DNA from: Cyanodermella asteris | Lineage: Eukaryota; Ascomycota; Lecanoromycetes; Ostropales; Stictidaceae | DNA: 64,000 nucleotides | Assembly (NCBI GenBank): GCA_900618795.1 | Contig: UYJD01000017.1 | Span: forward strand, 188,314-252,313 | Reading direction: 5' to 3' | Shown: positions 52,597-63,912 of the stretch, one piece after another | Layout: each line of letters begins with the position of its first letter | How positions within the stretch are numbered: position 1 is the first letter of the stretch | Notes under the pieces: generated by a model | The model's input: only the letters and a program-made list of their open reading frames with translations | Told to the model about the DNA's origin: nothing | Databases searched by the model: none | Translations under genes and position numbers: made by a program

Positions 52597-55197
52597 TCAG
52601 TACACCCCGTTTCCGTTCATGCCCATGCCTGCGTACATTGAGGCAGGCATGGCTCCATAGGCGGACTCGCTTCCAGGCGGACCATATCCACGTTGGGTGT
52701 CATGGTCGGGGCCGGCACTGCCGGTGGCCCGGTCGTTGAAACGACCGTACTCAGAGTCGCCGTGCTGGCCGTACGGGTTCTCGTAGTATGGCATCGAGCC
52801 TCCGGGGCCTTGCGGCTGCTGCCCTGCCCAGTACGGCATGTTATCGCCGGCTGGGTTCGCGCCTACTGGCGATGCAAGGTTGCTACGCGAGTTGGTCGCT
52901 GAGCCTCCGCGAGCTAGAACAGCGCTCGCGTTGCGAGGATCACCCTGTGCCAGAATAGCACCAGGCCCGATCACGGCTGGGGGAGGCAGCCCGGCTGTCG
53001 GTGTCATGAACGAGGCAGGGTTGATTGCGGACATCCAGATTCGCGTCTTGTATGTCTTGAACAAATCGGTAACGAGCGAATTGAAGTTGATGTACGAATC
53101 AGCGTAGTAGTAGAATGTAAGTTTCTTCCAGTCCCTGTCACGTTGTTAGCAAGAGATGATTGGCTTCGTCGTGTCGACTTACATTTGGAACTCTGCATCC
53201 AAGATCTCCATGTCCAGCTGATGCTCGTCAGCTTTGACCTGACAAATGCGCTTCGCTTTCGCCTCGTTCGCTTCTTTGTCCTTCAGGTTCTGGATCTCGT
53301 GAGGCTGTGCCAGTCTCTTGATCATCTTTGGTCTGACGTCGGATTCGTCTTTGGTGAGCGCGTGGTCGCGACCATTCGAAGGAGACGTAGCACCAGGGTT
53401 CGGACCCAGGTTGGTGCCTTCCGCCCGGCGGCGCGAGAACATCATCAACCAGCGATAGTGCTCCTCTGCATAGTGCTCCTTCAATTGCTTGGTCTGCGCC
53501 CACGGGACATTGACGTGCACGACTGTGCCCAGATCGGTGCCTCGGTCCGCTTCGACGATGACCAGATCTCCGGCTTTGATTTCGAGTCCGATGCCCTGCG
53601 GAACGTAATAAAACTCAGCTCTAGATGCCTTGAATGTCACCATGTAGAGCGATTGAGCTCGTGGCGCCATTTGATCGAACCCATGAGGCTGTCCGGAGTA
53701 TCGTGTTGGCGGTGGCGAACTAAATTGCGACGACATGGACGAGATTGACTGTTGAGCAAGCTCTTGCGAAGTCATGCTGCGAGGCTGAGCGTAAGCTGAG
53801 CTTGGGTAGCCTCGTTCCACGTTTGGTGCCCCGCCTTGGGCAGCTCTTCCCGATTCAGCCGCAGGGTATTCGCCGCCAATGGAGCCCAGAGACATCTGGC
53901 GTTTAGGCACATCTGCGAAACTGTGCCGACGGCTCTGTGGCTGTTCTTGAACACCACCAAAGCCTAAAGAGCTCTGCCAGTGGTTGCGCTTGACAATTTC
54001 GATGGCGCGGTTGCTTGCATGACTACCAAAGTTTGGGCCGTTCCCAGCACTATTGTATTCGCTCATTCGCCTTCCAGCTCTTCCGAGGGGCACTGCGTAG
54101 TGCCCAACATTTGCACCATCATCGCCAAGGTCCTCGTTGTCTTCAAGCACAGCATCGCTGAAAGTGCCTCGTCTGCCAGCGAAAGTGTTCTGCTGCTCCG
54201 ACAAGCCGCTTCGGCCATTTCCTTGATTGGAAAGGCTGAGACTTTGCAGCTGTTGGCGGAGATCATTGTTCTCACGCAGAAGAGCATTCTCACGTTCGAG
54301 CTGCTCACGCGATCGTGCGTCGGAAGAGAACTGAGGTTGCGAACCCGCGCTGTTGAAGCTCTCCTCGTCATCGTCGACTTCTCGAAGCTGCTCGAGCATG
54401 CCACTTTCGTGAGGAAAGTCACCCATCATGCTTGGACGTGAACCACGGGACTGAAGGCTGGAGTATGCTGTGCCTGCCCGTGTGCGGTTGTTGTATGCAT
54501 GCTGTTGCTGCTGCTGCTGTCGAGCCTGATTCGCTTCGTTGAATTCTTGCTCCATCTGGCCGACGGAGTATGACTGAGAGCGATAGGCCTTGAGGGTTGG
54601 CTTGAGCGGAATCGCGAACGGGATCGGCCCACCAGCATTGCTGTCTCGGCGGTGCACCGGGCTGCGAAGAGGCTCGTCGAATGTCGAGCCATGGTCCGAC
54701 CCGTCACCACCGCCAGGCACCATTTCGGAAAGTCTTGTCGGTGGCGCTTTTGCACCCTCGCTCGACCAAATGGCATTCCCCCAGGGAAAAGAGTTTCCGT
54801 TGGAGCTGACGCGGGCTAGAGGTGAGCTCGCAGTATTCCAGCCATTGGCGTCGCTGGCAGGCCCTGGTGAAGTCACCTCCAAGCCCAGACCTGGGGTTCC
54901 AATCGACGATTTTCGATTGACAGCTCTTGAATTTTCGTTAACCCACGAGGGCCGACGCGCTGGCTTCGGTAGAGGCTGTGAAGTGTGTGAAGTGATGCGA
55001 GCGAGATGACGAGCGGGGTCTTGCTCATCATCCGAGGAGGCCAAGGCTTCTGAGTCAGGTGTAGATCTGCGCAACCCAATCTTTGCCTTCTCGAGTAGCA
55101 ACGAGGCGTTGCCTCCAGTAGGAAACTGAGGCGATCGCGATTCTTTCCCAGCAGAACTGCTTGGCGTCATCATGTGAGAGCCCATATTCGACGTCAT
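52597..55197 (-). CDS. PSP1 C-terminal domain protein
   Basis: Two exons, 55197-53183 and 53134-52597, joined by a 48-nt intron (GTAAGT..GTGACAG) inside a Met codon, encode 850 residues. The N-terminal 520 residues are Ser/Gln/Asn-rich and disordered, with a short poly-Gln tract and a small coiled coil (about 297-320). The PSP1 domain then follows: LYMVTFKASRAEFYYVPQ, GLEIKAGDLVIVEADRGTDL, RLAQPHEIQNLKDKE, and across the splice DAEFQMDWKKLTFYYYADSY and FNSLVTDLFKTYKTRIWM. The sequence running cleanly across the junction confirms the intron. The tail is Gly/Tyr/Pro-rich. Yeast Psp1 is a cytoplasmic low-complexity protein found as a suppressor of DNA polymerase alpha mutations; its molecular role is unclear. 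Confidence 0.9.
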
Positions 55198-57659
55198 GGT
55201 GAGGGATAACTAGCGAATTTGTAACGATGATTATCGACAGGTGAAGCGAGGTCAAGATGTCGACGTGTGGGCCGATTTGAAGGAGCGGTATATTGCGTGA
55301 AAGACGATCAGATCGAAACGTAGCCGGAACCGAGACAAGCTTGACTGGCCGTATGGGTGGCGACGTGACGAAGACGAAGTGTGGATAAAATACAGTGCGT
55401 AGAAATCGACTTTTGGCAAAGCGAGCCCGTAGTATAGATCGAGTCGCAGGTTGAGTCAGTAACGAAAATGCTCAGTTGGTGAGTGTGTCTGGTCTGCGCA
55501 GCTGATGTTTTTAGCTTGTCCGAGCAAGTCGATTTGGTGAGCAAGGACGTGTGCGCGGGACGATCGTCCGGTCTGCAGATCGTCTCTTGTCAGCACGATC
55601 AGACGAGAGGTGCATGGGCGTGTGGGTTCAGAGGCTGCTGGCTTCACATACCTATTCAATGGATGACACGAGTTGTGCAAAAAGTCGCAAGCTTATCTCC
55701 CTGTTGAGATACCCCAAGTCTATCTATTTGCAAATCGCGTGTCGTAAATCATCCAGTATGGTTCTATATTCTTTTTCTTTCGTTCGTCTTCGCATACAAT
55801 CTGGCTCGTGTCGTATCAGGGCATGGGCGTCAAAGGATGGTTGGGTCCTGGGCCACCAGTGCTGGATTGGCGTTGTGAGCACCACCGATTCTGACGAGCG
55901 AGGAGGCGTTGGACGAGGTCCCTAGATTTGAAGTACTAGACCGTCCAGTGACGAGCGAGTTGGGCTACCCTGAGCATCAGATGCGGGAACGATTTCGCGG
56001 AGGTAACGGTAAGAGGCTCTGTTGGGCGCAAGGTTAGCGATCGGCGAGAGTGTGGCGAGGATCCTTGCTGGCAAAGACGATCACCGTCCTGGAAGGAACC
56101 AAGATGGAAATATACTGACAGAAATGGCGGGTAATTGCAAGCAAGTCGTGTGGTCAGGGCTAGCGTGCTAGCACAGGCGACGACCGCTGGACTCGGCGAC
56201 TCGAGAGGGATGGTGGAACAAGGTCGTGGGGGGCGGCAGCAGATGTCGCTTGACGAAGTCGCCTCAGGCTGCTGGCGCCATTGCAGTGTCGTGGAGGGAG
56301 AAGAGGAATCTTTGCGACGGCGAGCTGCAACAGACAGTTGAAGGTCTGGCTGGCCGGCGTCGAGCAAGCAAGCAAGCAAATAATGCGCGGCGAAGGAGGT
56401 CTGGATATGCGGCGCGACGACTGGCTGGCTTGAAGACTTGCTGCAGGATGTGGGGAAACGGGCTGCGCTAAGCCGCTTCGGGCGCCGCTGCGTCTGGCCC
56501 TGGAGCTTCCCTTTAGTTTAGTCTACTTTGCTGCCCACGGCCACAGCGCCCACAGACAAATCCCAACCCACAGCTCGACACAGCCTATCACCGTCGCTCC
56601 ACTCGCCGTCCTCGCCGTTCGCTTGGTCGCACACCACGGCTGCCATCCGGTGCGGAGAAGGCGATCAGCAGCGCAACGGTGGTGTGAACGTCGCTCTGAC
56701 CCGGCCGCCAGCCTGCCAGTCGCTCCATGCCCGGCTCGACCAGCATCCCCATACACCTTCGACGATGCTTGAGGAAACCGGTCTTGCGACCGTGTGTGTG
56801 TGGAATCCAGAACAACAGCCCCGAGTCCAGCACCGCAGGCTTCACGCGCGTCTGCTCCTCCTCTTCGCACCCGACTGCTACCGCGACAGATGAATCCTGG
56901 CGGCAGCGAGCCGTTCTCAAGTTGCTGGGAGGAACATGGCGAGGGATGCAGAAGACGCCGTCGGAAGTCGGGACTGAACTTTACCATGATCATCGACCGG
57001 CCTGGTGAAGCTCTCGATTTTCACCGCGCCGTGGCTCTGGGCTGCCTTGTCCACGAGAGAAGTTTGCGCGCACAGCGACCCCGTTGCTAAGCGTGCAAGG
57101 GTTCTTCAACTGTCGAGAGAATGCCTCCTCCTCTTCCAACCCTTCCTTGACTTGATGGCATCGCATCGCATTGCCTTGGCGAGGCGCATAGGACAGAACA
57201 GCATTCGGCGGCTGATCGGCCCAGCTCACGTCCCCCGCAATTGAGCCGGGGTTGGCTGCTTCTGCATCTTGGCAGGGATTGTTGTATAAAACATCCCGTA
57301 AGCACTCTGTCAAGCCCCCTACGTAACTAAGTTCAAGTCGAGTCTGCACGATACTATAGCCAAGTTCCCTATCCGCCAAGGGCACGTCTGCCACCCTGCC
57401 TCTTGAATGTAGTTCGTCATGGGTTGGGCCAATTACAAAGATCGAGTAAACTATGACAGAATTGTGTGGAAGCGAGAAAGTACCAGTGCTCAGTAGTAGG
57501 TAGGCATCACTAATGTGCCTGGTGGCCCGCACCTCGAGACAAGCATCCGCCGCCTCCTGATCTTTACCAGTCTTCTCCCGGTATATTTTCTTGCGCACTT
57601 CTGCTACAATAGTACCTAGCCTTGCTGCACTTTAACATGAAAATATCTTGCCTTCATCT
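55198..57659. other. Long 2.5-kb gene-poor region upstream of PSP1
   Basis: No supported gene. Several frames of 110-200 codons occur on both strands (for example 57598-56990 minus, 56993-56523 minus), but they overlap each other and have no motif. It may include a long leader of the PSP1-type gene with short upstream frames, as is common for fungal regulatory genes. Confidence 0.45.
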
Positions 57660-57950
57660 CTAAACCACGTCTGCCGAAGCTTTACTGTTGGGCTTGCTGC
57701 TTGAAGATAGCGGTGAGGATGAGGTTGAGTACTGACGCGACGCCATGGGCTGAATCATATCGATGAATGTTCCGAACGAGATGTCGACCTCTGCATACTT
57801 CTCCAGAAGATCGAAAGCAGATTGGCGTTTCCTTAACAGCTCTTTGAAACTGACCTCTTCTTGTAGCCTCTCGACAACTTTTCTGGTTTCCCTGCTTGTA
57901 CTCATGTCGGCCAGAATTGTGATTTGCGAAGCGATATCTGAAGCTTGCAC
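57660..57950 (-). pseudogene. Fragment of a P450/P450-reductase fusion (CYP505-like), reductase part
   Basis: A 96-codon frame reads ASQITILADMSTSRETRKVV, then SAFDLLEKYAEVDISFGTFI and IQPMASRQYSTSSSPL. In fused cytochrome P450 monooxygenase-reductases (CYP505/P450foxy) the reductase has 'LDLLExYPxxxLPFGxFxxMLxPMxPRxYSISSSPL', where RxYS is part of the FAD site. The match is collinear but stops right after SSSPL, and the upstream minus strand (57950-58250) gives only broken frames. Neither the heme domain with its Cys loop nor the NADP-binding end is present. This is a host gene relic. Confidence 0.6.
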
Positions 57951-58603
57951 ATCGATTGAGCACCAAATCTGTCATCAGTAAGACGGAAGTAAAGCCCTTC
58001 AAGCACAGCTTCTTGATCGCACCAGGGTAGTGACGTATCCATAGCATCAAAGGGCCGCATAAGTGCCGGACATGCCTCCTGTCACCGATCATCAACTGCT
58101 CAATCAAATTGTCGACCGGAGCAGCAGAACCGACTTACCTGAGATTGGTAATGTGGGAGTTATTCAGTCTCCGTATAAGAGCTGTCTGTATTCACGATGG
58201 CGCGATAGGGTTGCTTTGGTCTCACAAATGAGCATCTTGGCCGGCTTGTAAACAGGGTGGTGCCTTCGGGGATATCGTTAGACCACCTGGCGCACCGCAA
58301 GCTTCAATGTGGGCCTTGGATATATTGACAGTAAGCATATGGCAATGGAAAGAGAGCATGAGATTACAAAGAAGATCCAAGGAGCGGTGTGAGCCCTAAA
58401 AGCTCCAAGCACTTCACGGGGTGCTGTACCTGGGTCGTGCCTTCCTCGCGGCAGATTACGAGCGTCTCGCACGCCTGACCGCACTTCTGTGTGGGAGGCA
58501 AGAATATTTCCTCTCGCTTTGTCGCTTTGTCCTCTTCAAACGCGGATTTTGTATGTCCCCTTTGTACATCTCGCCGTGAAATTCCGTCATCTTGTTCTGC
58601 AAA
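57951..58603. other. Intergenic; possible continuation of the reductase relic
   Basis: About 650 bases. The left part may hold further worn coding sequence of the reductase relic on the minus strand. The right part is the promoter and leader of the next gene. Confidence 0.35.
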
Positions 58604-59548
58604 ATGCCTCGCAAGCTCCGCTCCTCAGACCCCGACTCAGACCCAGACTCGGACGACGTGACTTTGGTGGATCCGCCGAAGAAACGCAGGAAACAAGGCG
58701 ACTCCCCTTTGATTGACAGCCAGTAAGTGGTCTCACATCTGGTACAGTAGCACGGATCCGAAGTCTTATCGTTCGCAGACAATTCGCGCATGGCGTCCAG
58801 CAGGTCATGGAAAAAGCCAAGAACAAGCGAGATGATGCTTATATTGCCAAGTTCAAGACCAAAGTGGACAAACAGCACAAGGAACTCAATTCGATTATCG
58901 ATACCAAGCTTGGCGATAAGTATGTGCTGGTATACAAGATGAAACGGTCATTGCCATGCATGAGTCTGACCTTGATGCAGAAGCAAGAACCTCGAGAAGC
59001 GGCAGACGGCCATTGCACAGCTCCTGACTCATGTTGCCCCGGTCATTGATGGTGCAACCGAGGATATCAGTATTGAGAACTGGATACCTTCGTACATGGC
59101 AGATGCGCATAAAATGAGCCAGGAGCTGAGCTTGATATGCAAGGACGTTGTTGCCTCATACCACCATGTAGCTGAGGTGACCACGGCACAGGCTGCAGAG
59201 ATGACTGTTCAAGATCGCTTGGATGAGCAACTGATCCCCACGCTGAATATCTTTCGAGCTGGAGTCAAGGACACCCAAGATCAAATTGACGCCGTGATCG
59301 GAACGGAAGAGCAACTTGATGACGAGGAAAGCATCCCGGACGCCATTTCTGACCTCGGAGGCGTCGAACAGGAATACATGGACGTCTGGACACAACTTCA
59401 GGCGTCTTTTCCGGAGACAGAAAATCCAGACGATGAGATCACATTGGTCGACCCGGAGGTCAGGACCGAGGAAAGCTTTGAGCAGGCTGCAAGTAGAATT
59501 GAGAAGTACGCTGGAAAAATGCTGCGATACAATGAGGACAGAGTATGA
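58604..59548 (+). CDS. Hypothetical nuclear coiled-coil protein
   Basis: Three exons (58604-58722, 58779-58919, 58981-59548) with introns GTAAGT..CGCAG and GTATGT..TGCAG encode 275 residues. The N-terminus is acidic then basic, with PPKKRRKQ, a strong nuclear localisation signal, at about residues 24-31. The rest is helical and charged (VQQVMEKAKNKRDDAYIAKF, then KSKNLEKRQTAIAQLLTHVA), with an acidic stretch EEQLDDEESIPDA and a final helix. The exon junctions keep helices continuous, which supports the model. I do not recognise a family. It is convergent with POP1 (about 170 bp between stops). Confidence 0.65.
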
Positions 59549-59717
59549 GAAAAAGAAGGGGCACAAATTCGAGGAACAGGCTGAGCAACGTGCTGATCGA
59601 AAACTGTCTGTCAATATTGTCTCACTATATCTTTTCATACTGACGATCTTGAGCAAGGTCTGATGGCGTTGTATCGATCAATCTGAAATATTCAACGTGG
59701 TTCTGAACCGATTTCGC

Positions 59718-62336
59718 TTAGACGGCTGTCCACTCTGCCAGCCTCCCAACAGAGGTGCCGGCCTCCCTAATAACACACAAGCCTTTCGAGCGTGTCGTTG
59801 ATTGCGCTGCAAGGTCCATCCAAGTATTCGATAACGCGATGCAACCAATTCCGGTCCCTTGACCTTCTCCGAGGTTGAAATTACCAGTCGTCACGAATCC
59901 AATCAGGTTCTCGGCATCCGGCACGGCAGGGTACTCGATCGTCTCTTCTTGGTTGGCTTTATCATGTTCAGCTTTCGGTCTCGCAGAGTGTTGCATCCTT
60001 TGTTGCTTCTTTCCGGAACGCATACCTGCTAGTGCCAGCCACTTGTCCTTCTCACCCGACGTCGATAGTCGATAGATCCTCGCACACGTCGCAGGCACTC
60101 CCCGGTGTAGTAGCCTCAGTTTGACGGTAAGTAGATCGCGGTCCTGCGGCGTGAAAGTCAAGTCGCGGATCTGCACAGTGGATATTTGATTCACACCCTC
60201 AGGTAGCGCGACTTGCTTCGCCATCTTCCCATCTTCAACCGCCTGCCTCGCGTCCGCTCGTTTCTCCAATTTCGACTTTCCAGCCTCAGCCGCATCCTGG
60301 CTCCTCTCGAGACCGAACAGGTACTCCCAGTCGCACGCCCAGCCACGACCAATCTCACCTTTCCGCCCCGCTCCGAGATCGAGACTGTCCCATTGGACCC
60401 TCTTGCCTTTCGGCCGTTTCTCCCAGTCTCGGCGTCGTTTCTCCTGTTCCCGAAGCTCCCAGTTCCAACCTGCCTGCGTCCCTGGGAAGTCGGCGGGGAA
60501 CCATGGGACGTCTTGCTCGAAACAGAGCTGTCGCTTCTCCTCGAGACCACCGAATCGTGGATTGCCGCCTGTGGAAAGCGCGTAGTAGACTAGAGAGTAC
60601 CAAAATGGCAGTACCCAGTCCCAGGGCAAGAGGAGTGTCCACGAGCTCTGTCTAGATTTGCTGGCGGGCGAGGTGTTTGCGAACAAGAGTGCAGGGATTC
60701 GGGGATCGGAGGAGAGAGCTTCGGGACACTCGCCGGGAGTCGCGTTCCCTTTCCGTCTGTTGATGGCTTTTTGGCTCGATTGCAGTGTGCGGGATGCGTA
60801 GCGGGCGTCTCGATCGAAGATTTGACCTGGGAGGCTGAGCTTGTCTCCTGGCCAGCTCGACATCATCTCAAGTACTTGAACCTCTGTAGGTTGACCGACT
60901 GGAACCGGACGCGGTGGATGGCGTAGTCGTGGGTCCATCAGGGTGAGATTGGCGAGAGCGCCATCAGCAAGCGAGGTTGAGCTCGTGCGTGCAAAGGTCG
61001 GCCAGTCGATTCCAGATTTATGTTGCTCTCCAAGCTTCTTGCGTGGAAGCTCGTGGATGATACCTGCCAGAGCTTCGGCTGCTTGTGGACCTTCGACTTC
61101 GATACTGCCAATGTCGAAGCGCAAGTCTTCGATCATGACTGCGGGTCGCTGCTCTTTCGCGACGCGTAGAAGCTCGTTCCATAATTGCAGGAAACCGGCC
61201 GGGTGTGTTCGAACCAAGACGCTCCGTTGAGTTGGCTTGGGCTCGCCTTCGTCGTCTAGGTCCAAGAGAGGGGTCTGTTCTTCGGCACACCAGATGACGA
61301 ATGCTTCCGTTATAAGTCGACCTCCGTCTTGAGCTTCACGGAGCCAGCCATTCCAGCTGCGGACTCCCTGCCTCCACCTAGCGCCTTTGGTCCCGTTCAC
61401 CTGGCTCTCTGGTACGCCGATTCGCTTGAACAGGTTCAGAACGCTACGCTCGACTCCATCCAGCATGATCGTGCTCATGTAGCTCATGTCCCACGCTACA
61501 CAGCCTCGCATCGTAGCTGCTCTATGAGTTGTCCTGTAGACCTTCTCCGTCGGGCTGAGCGGAATCGAGAATCTCCAGAGAGGCTCCGATGGCGCAGTCA
61601 TGTGTGCTCGTTTCGCGTGGAATATATGCGTAGGCAGCCAAGTTTTGTCCTTTTGCCGTTTCCGGAATTTCGTCACAGGCCTCGCTGCTCGTGATAAGAT
61701 GTCCTTCTTTGGCTGTGGTGCGTGGACCGGCTGGAGCGCCGAAGGTTGTTCGTTCCCATCGGTCACGCCAGCAGTCGGCGGGACACCATCGCTATCCTCG
61801 TCTTCGTCATCGTCATCGTCCATTCGCTCATCTTCGCTCTGGTCTTTGCCTGGCGCATCCCGGTCATTCTTTGCTTGCGCCTCGGCAAGCTTCTCCCTCT
61901 GCTCTCTCGCCTTCCTTCCAATCCTCTTTCCCCTCTCCTCCCCCTCTCTCCTGATCCACTGCTTACTCGTCAAGTCCTTCTTTCTCGCACTTCCCGTCGG
62001 CGTATTATCGTCCCGAATCTGCTTTGCCGCTTTCGCTCGGAGGCGCTTCGGTAGTTTCTTGACGTTATGACTTGCCGTACGTCGTCTCAAATCTCTTGGT
62101 ACCTGCTGGAAAGCCCTTGTCGATAAGCCGGCCTTGGAAGACTTGATACCCTGTTCGAGGGCTTGAATTTCAAACTCGCGGGATTTGACAAAGGAGCCCA
62201 CGTCAAGCTCTCCTTTGTCATTGAGGATCTTGTGAGCGGGTTGGGCGAGGATGGTGCGTGAGTCTTGGATTTTGGAACGTTTTGGGTCCCGGGATTGGGG
62301 TGCGGCTTTGCGCTTCAAGCTCTCTTTTGGCGGCAT
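59718..62336 (-). CDS. POP1: RNase P / RNase MRP protein subunit POP1
   Basis: An intronless frame. Starting at the ATG at 62336 (MPPKESLKRK) it has 872 residues; an ATG 12 codons upstream (62372) is less likely because its context lies in the short divergent promoter. The N-terminus holds the Pop1 signature: RAFQQVPRDLRRRTASHNVK and LPKRLRAKAAKQIR, after KSREFEIQALEQGI. Further blocks are WLPTHIFHAKRAHM, YRTTHRAATMRGCVAWDMSY and the POPLD domain with LPWDWVLPFWYSLVYY near WTLL. The C-terminus has IGFVTTGNFNLGEGQGTGIG. Pop1 is the largest protein of RNase P (tRNA 5' processing) and RNase MRP (rRNA processing), in the nucleolus. An acidic insert at about 180-200 (DDDDDEDEDSD) comes from a GAT/GAC-rich microsatellite. 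Confidence 0.96.
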   Translation of the reverse strand: MPPKESLKRKAAPQSRDPKRSKIQDSRTILAQPAHKILNDKGELDVGSFVKSREFEIQALEQGIKSSKAGLSTRAFQQVPRDLRRRTASHNVKKLPKRLRAKAAKQIRDDNTPTGSARKKDLTSKQWIRREGEERGKRIGRKAREQREKLAEAQAKNDRDAPGKDQSEDERMDDDDDEDEDSDGVPPTAGVTDGNEQPSALQPVHAPQPKKDILSRAARPVTKFRKRQKDKTWLPTHIFHAKRAHMTAPSEPLWRFSIPLSPTEKVYRTTHRAATMRGCVAWDMSYMSTIMLDGVERSVLNLFKRIGVPESQVNGTKGARWRQGVRSWNGWLREAQDGGRLITEAFVIWCAEEQTPLLDLDDEGEPKPTQRSVLVRTHPAGFLQLWNELLRVAKEQRPAVMIEDLRFDIGSIEVEGPQAAEALAGIIHELPRKKLGEQHKSGIDWPTFARTSSTSLADGALANLTLMDPRLRHPPRPVPVGQPTEVQVLEMMSSWPGDKLSLPGQIFDRDARYASRTLQSSQKAINRRKGNATPGECPEALSSDPRIPALLFANTSPASKSRQSSWTLLLPWDWVLPFWYSLVYYALSTGGNPRFGGLEEKRQLCFEQDVPWFPADFPGTQAGWNWELREQEKRRRDWEKRPKGKRVQWDSLDLGAGRKGEIGRGWACDWEYLFGLERSQDAAEAGKSKLEKRADARQAVEDGKMAKQVALPEGVNQISTVQIRDLTFTPQDRDLLTVKLRLLHRGVPATCARIYRLSTSGEKDKWLALAGMRSGKKQQRMQHSARPKAEHDKANQEETIEYPAVPDAENLIGFVTTGNFNLGEGQGTGIGCIALSNTWMDLAAQSTTRSKGLCVIREAGTSVGRLAEWTAV

Positions 62337-62826
62337 TGTGGCCGTGAGGCCGGTTTCAGGACGCGTCAACACGCGTCAAATTTTCGAAAGATTGTTCTAT
62401 ATCATGGAAGTGTCGTGTGAGGTTTCGACTATGAGTTGCATCATGGGATTGTTTCCGTAAGTGGTTGAGGTCGGCAGTCTCGTGACTCGAGCTTTGGGTG
62501 ACCAAGAAGGCAATCCGACGTCGGGTTCGATTCTACTTATTCACATGTGAATTTTCTAAGAGACCTGATCGTGTGTCGAGCTGTGGCTATTGTAGAGAAC
62601 AAAATCTTCCGTTTCTGAGGCTGGTCAGTTAGAGATTTCCTAATTAGGACTTTTGCGCGTCTGAAGTTCGGCTTCGGAGAAACTACGAGACCGTCATGCC
62701 GTCTCAACCTCGGCCTTGGACATGACCCGATCTTCAAACCGTCTGATCTGTTTGGATCAAGCTACCACTGCTGTCCGCATATCCTGTACGGCCTCTGTTC
62801 GCCATCTCCCAGGCGAGCTTTCAACC
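62337..62826. promoter_or_regulatory. Divergent promoter region, POP1 / thioesterase
   Basis: About 490 bp between the two chosen starts, which are transcribed away from each other. No named element recognised. Confidence 0.45.
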
Positions 62827-63912
62827 ATGGACTCGGCAAAGATTGCACCGCTTGTCCTTCGCCTGGGCAGGCAGCACCTTCTCCGGACTAGGAGGTCCCC
62901 ATCAAGAGCCTTTCAATACACTCCATTCTCTTCAACGGCATTCCGGCCAGCTGCGCCGTTACCACCAACACCAGAGGAAGTCGCGCAGGAGCAATCAGAA
63001 CCCTCCAATAATGGCACAGAGCCTTCTTCAACGCCGCCTCCTCCCAAACGATCCCTTCGTCCCTACATATGGGCTGCAGCCTTCGCCCTCATGGGCGTGA
63101 CAGCAAATGCAGTAATGCGCGCCATCGTCTTCCCACCTCCCCTCCCCGAACCAAATACTGAAGAAGATGCCGCCCTCGTATCGAGAATCAAGTCCGATCT
63201 CAACAATCTCCCGATTATCACAGAACTACGTAAAGATCGCTCCGCATGGCGAGAATACGATCCGTACAGTCAAAGAGAAGCATTCATGTCCGGTACGAAT
63301 CTGAATGAAGCGGAAGTGGACCAACACATGACGGCGGGAACGTTACGCGGCGCAAGAGGTCTAGCAGTACAGCGATCATTCTACAACGCGGCGGAGAAGC
63401 GGGAGATCAGCGTCATTTTCTTCGGCGGTGCCGTGTCAGGCTGGCCTGGCGTCACTCACGGAGGGCTTATCATGACAGTCTTGAAAGAAGCCATCGAACG
63501 TGCTGCCAACGGACCGATGTTCGCAAGCCGGAACGAGGATGCACCTGGAACGGTCCTTCCTACGGAGGGGCTAGGCGACAGAAATAAGAGACTAGACTGC
63601 GAGACAGTGACATTGACGTACAAGAAACCGACGCAGGCGAACCAGTTCTACGTGATTAGGGCGGAAGTCCAGGAGCCATCGCCGGAGAAGCCGGGCCATA
63701 CTTTTGTCAAGGCTTCGCTTGAGAATGCCTTGACTGGTGTCACTACGGTCTTTGCGGATGGGTATTGTGTCCGCGGTGGCAATGTGGGACAGGTTCAGAG
63801 CGCCGTTAGTAACGGCGGTGGGAGTATCTGGAGCAGCATTACCGGCTTGTTTGGGAGCTCGGCTACTTCGACAGAGGAGTCCACAAGGCAGTGGTCATTG
63901 AAGCAATCGTAA
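62827..63912 (+). CDS. Mitochondrial hotdog-fold thioesterase-like protein
   Basis: From the ATG at 62827 (MDSAKIAPLVLRL) the frame gives 361 residues. An ATG at 62716 would add 37 residues without likeness and is not preferred. The N-terminus is basic and acid-poor (LGRQHLLRTRRSPSRAFQYT), an import signal. A membrane segment follows at about 82-100 (YIWAAAFALMGVTANAVMRA). The hotdog domain of the THEM4/PaaI-like family has GGAVSGWPGVTHGGLIMTVL with the catalytic loop and HGG helix start, then LDCETVTLTYKKPTQANQFY and TFVKASLENA. Yeast Fmp10-like proteins share this build. Acyl-CoA thioester hydrolysis in the mitochondrial inner membrane is inferred; the acyl substrate is unknown. Confidence 0.85.
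   Translation: MDSAKIAPLVLRLGRQHLLRTRRSPSRAFQYTPFSSTAFRPAAPLPPTPEEVAQEQSEPSNNGTEPSSTPPPPKRSLRPYIWAAAFALMGVTANAVMRAIVFPPPLPEPNTEEDAALVSRIKSDLNNLPIITELRKDRSAWREYDPYSQREAFMSGTNLNEAEVDQHMTAGTLRGARGLAVQRSFYNAAEKREISVIFFGGAVSGWPGVTHGGLIMTVLKEAIERAANGPMFASRNEDAPGTVLPTEGLGDRNKRLDCETVTLTYKKPTQANQFYVIRAEVQEPSPEKPGHTFVKASLENALTGVTTVFADGYCVRGGNVGQVQSAVSNGGGSIWSSITGLFGSSATSTEESTRQWSLKQS

Noticed and set aside
56990-57598. 202-codon minus-strand frame
   Set aside because: No recognisable domain, it overlaps other frames, and no conserved-looking blocks.
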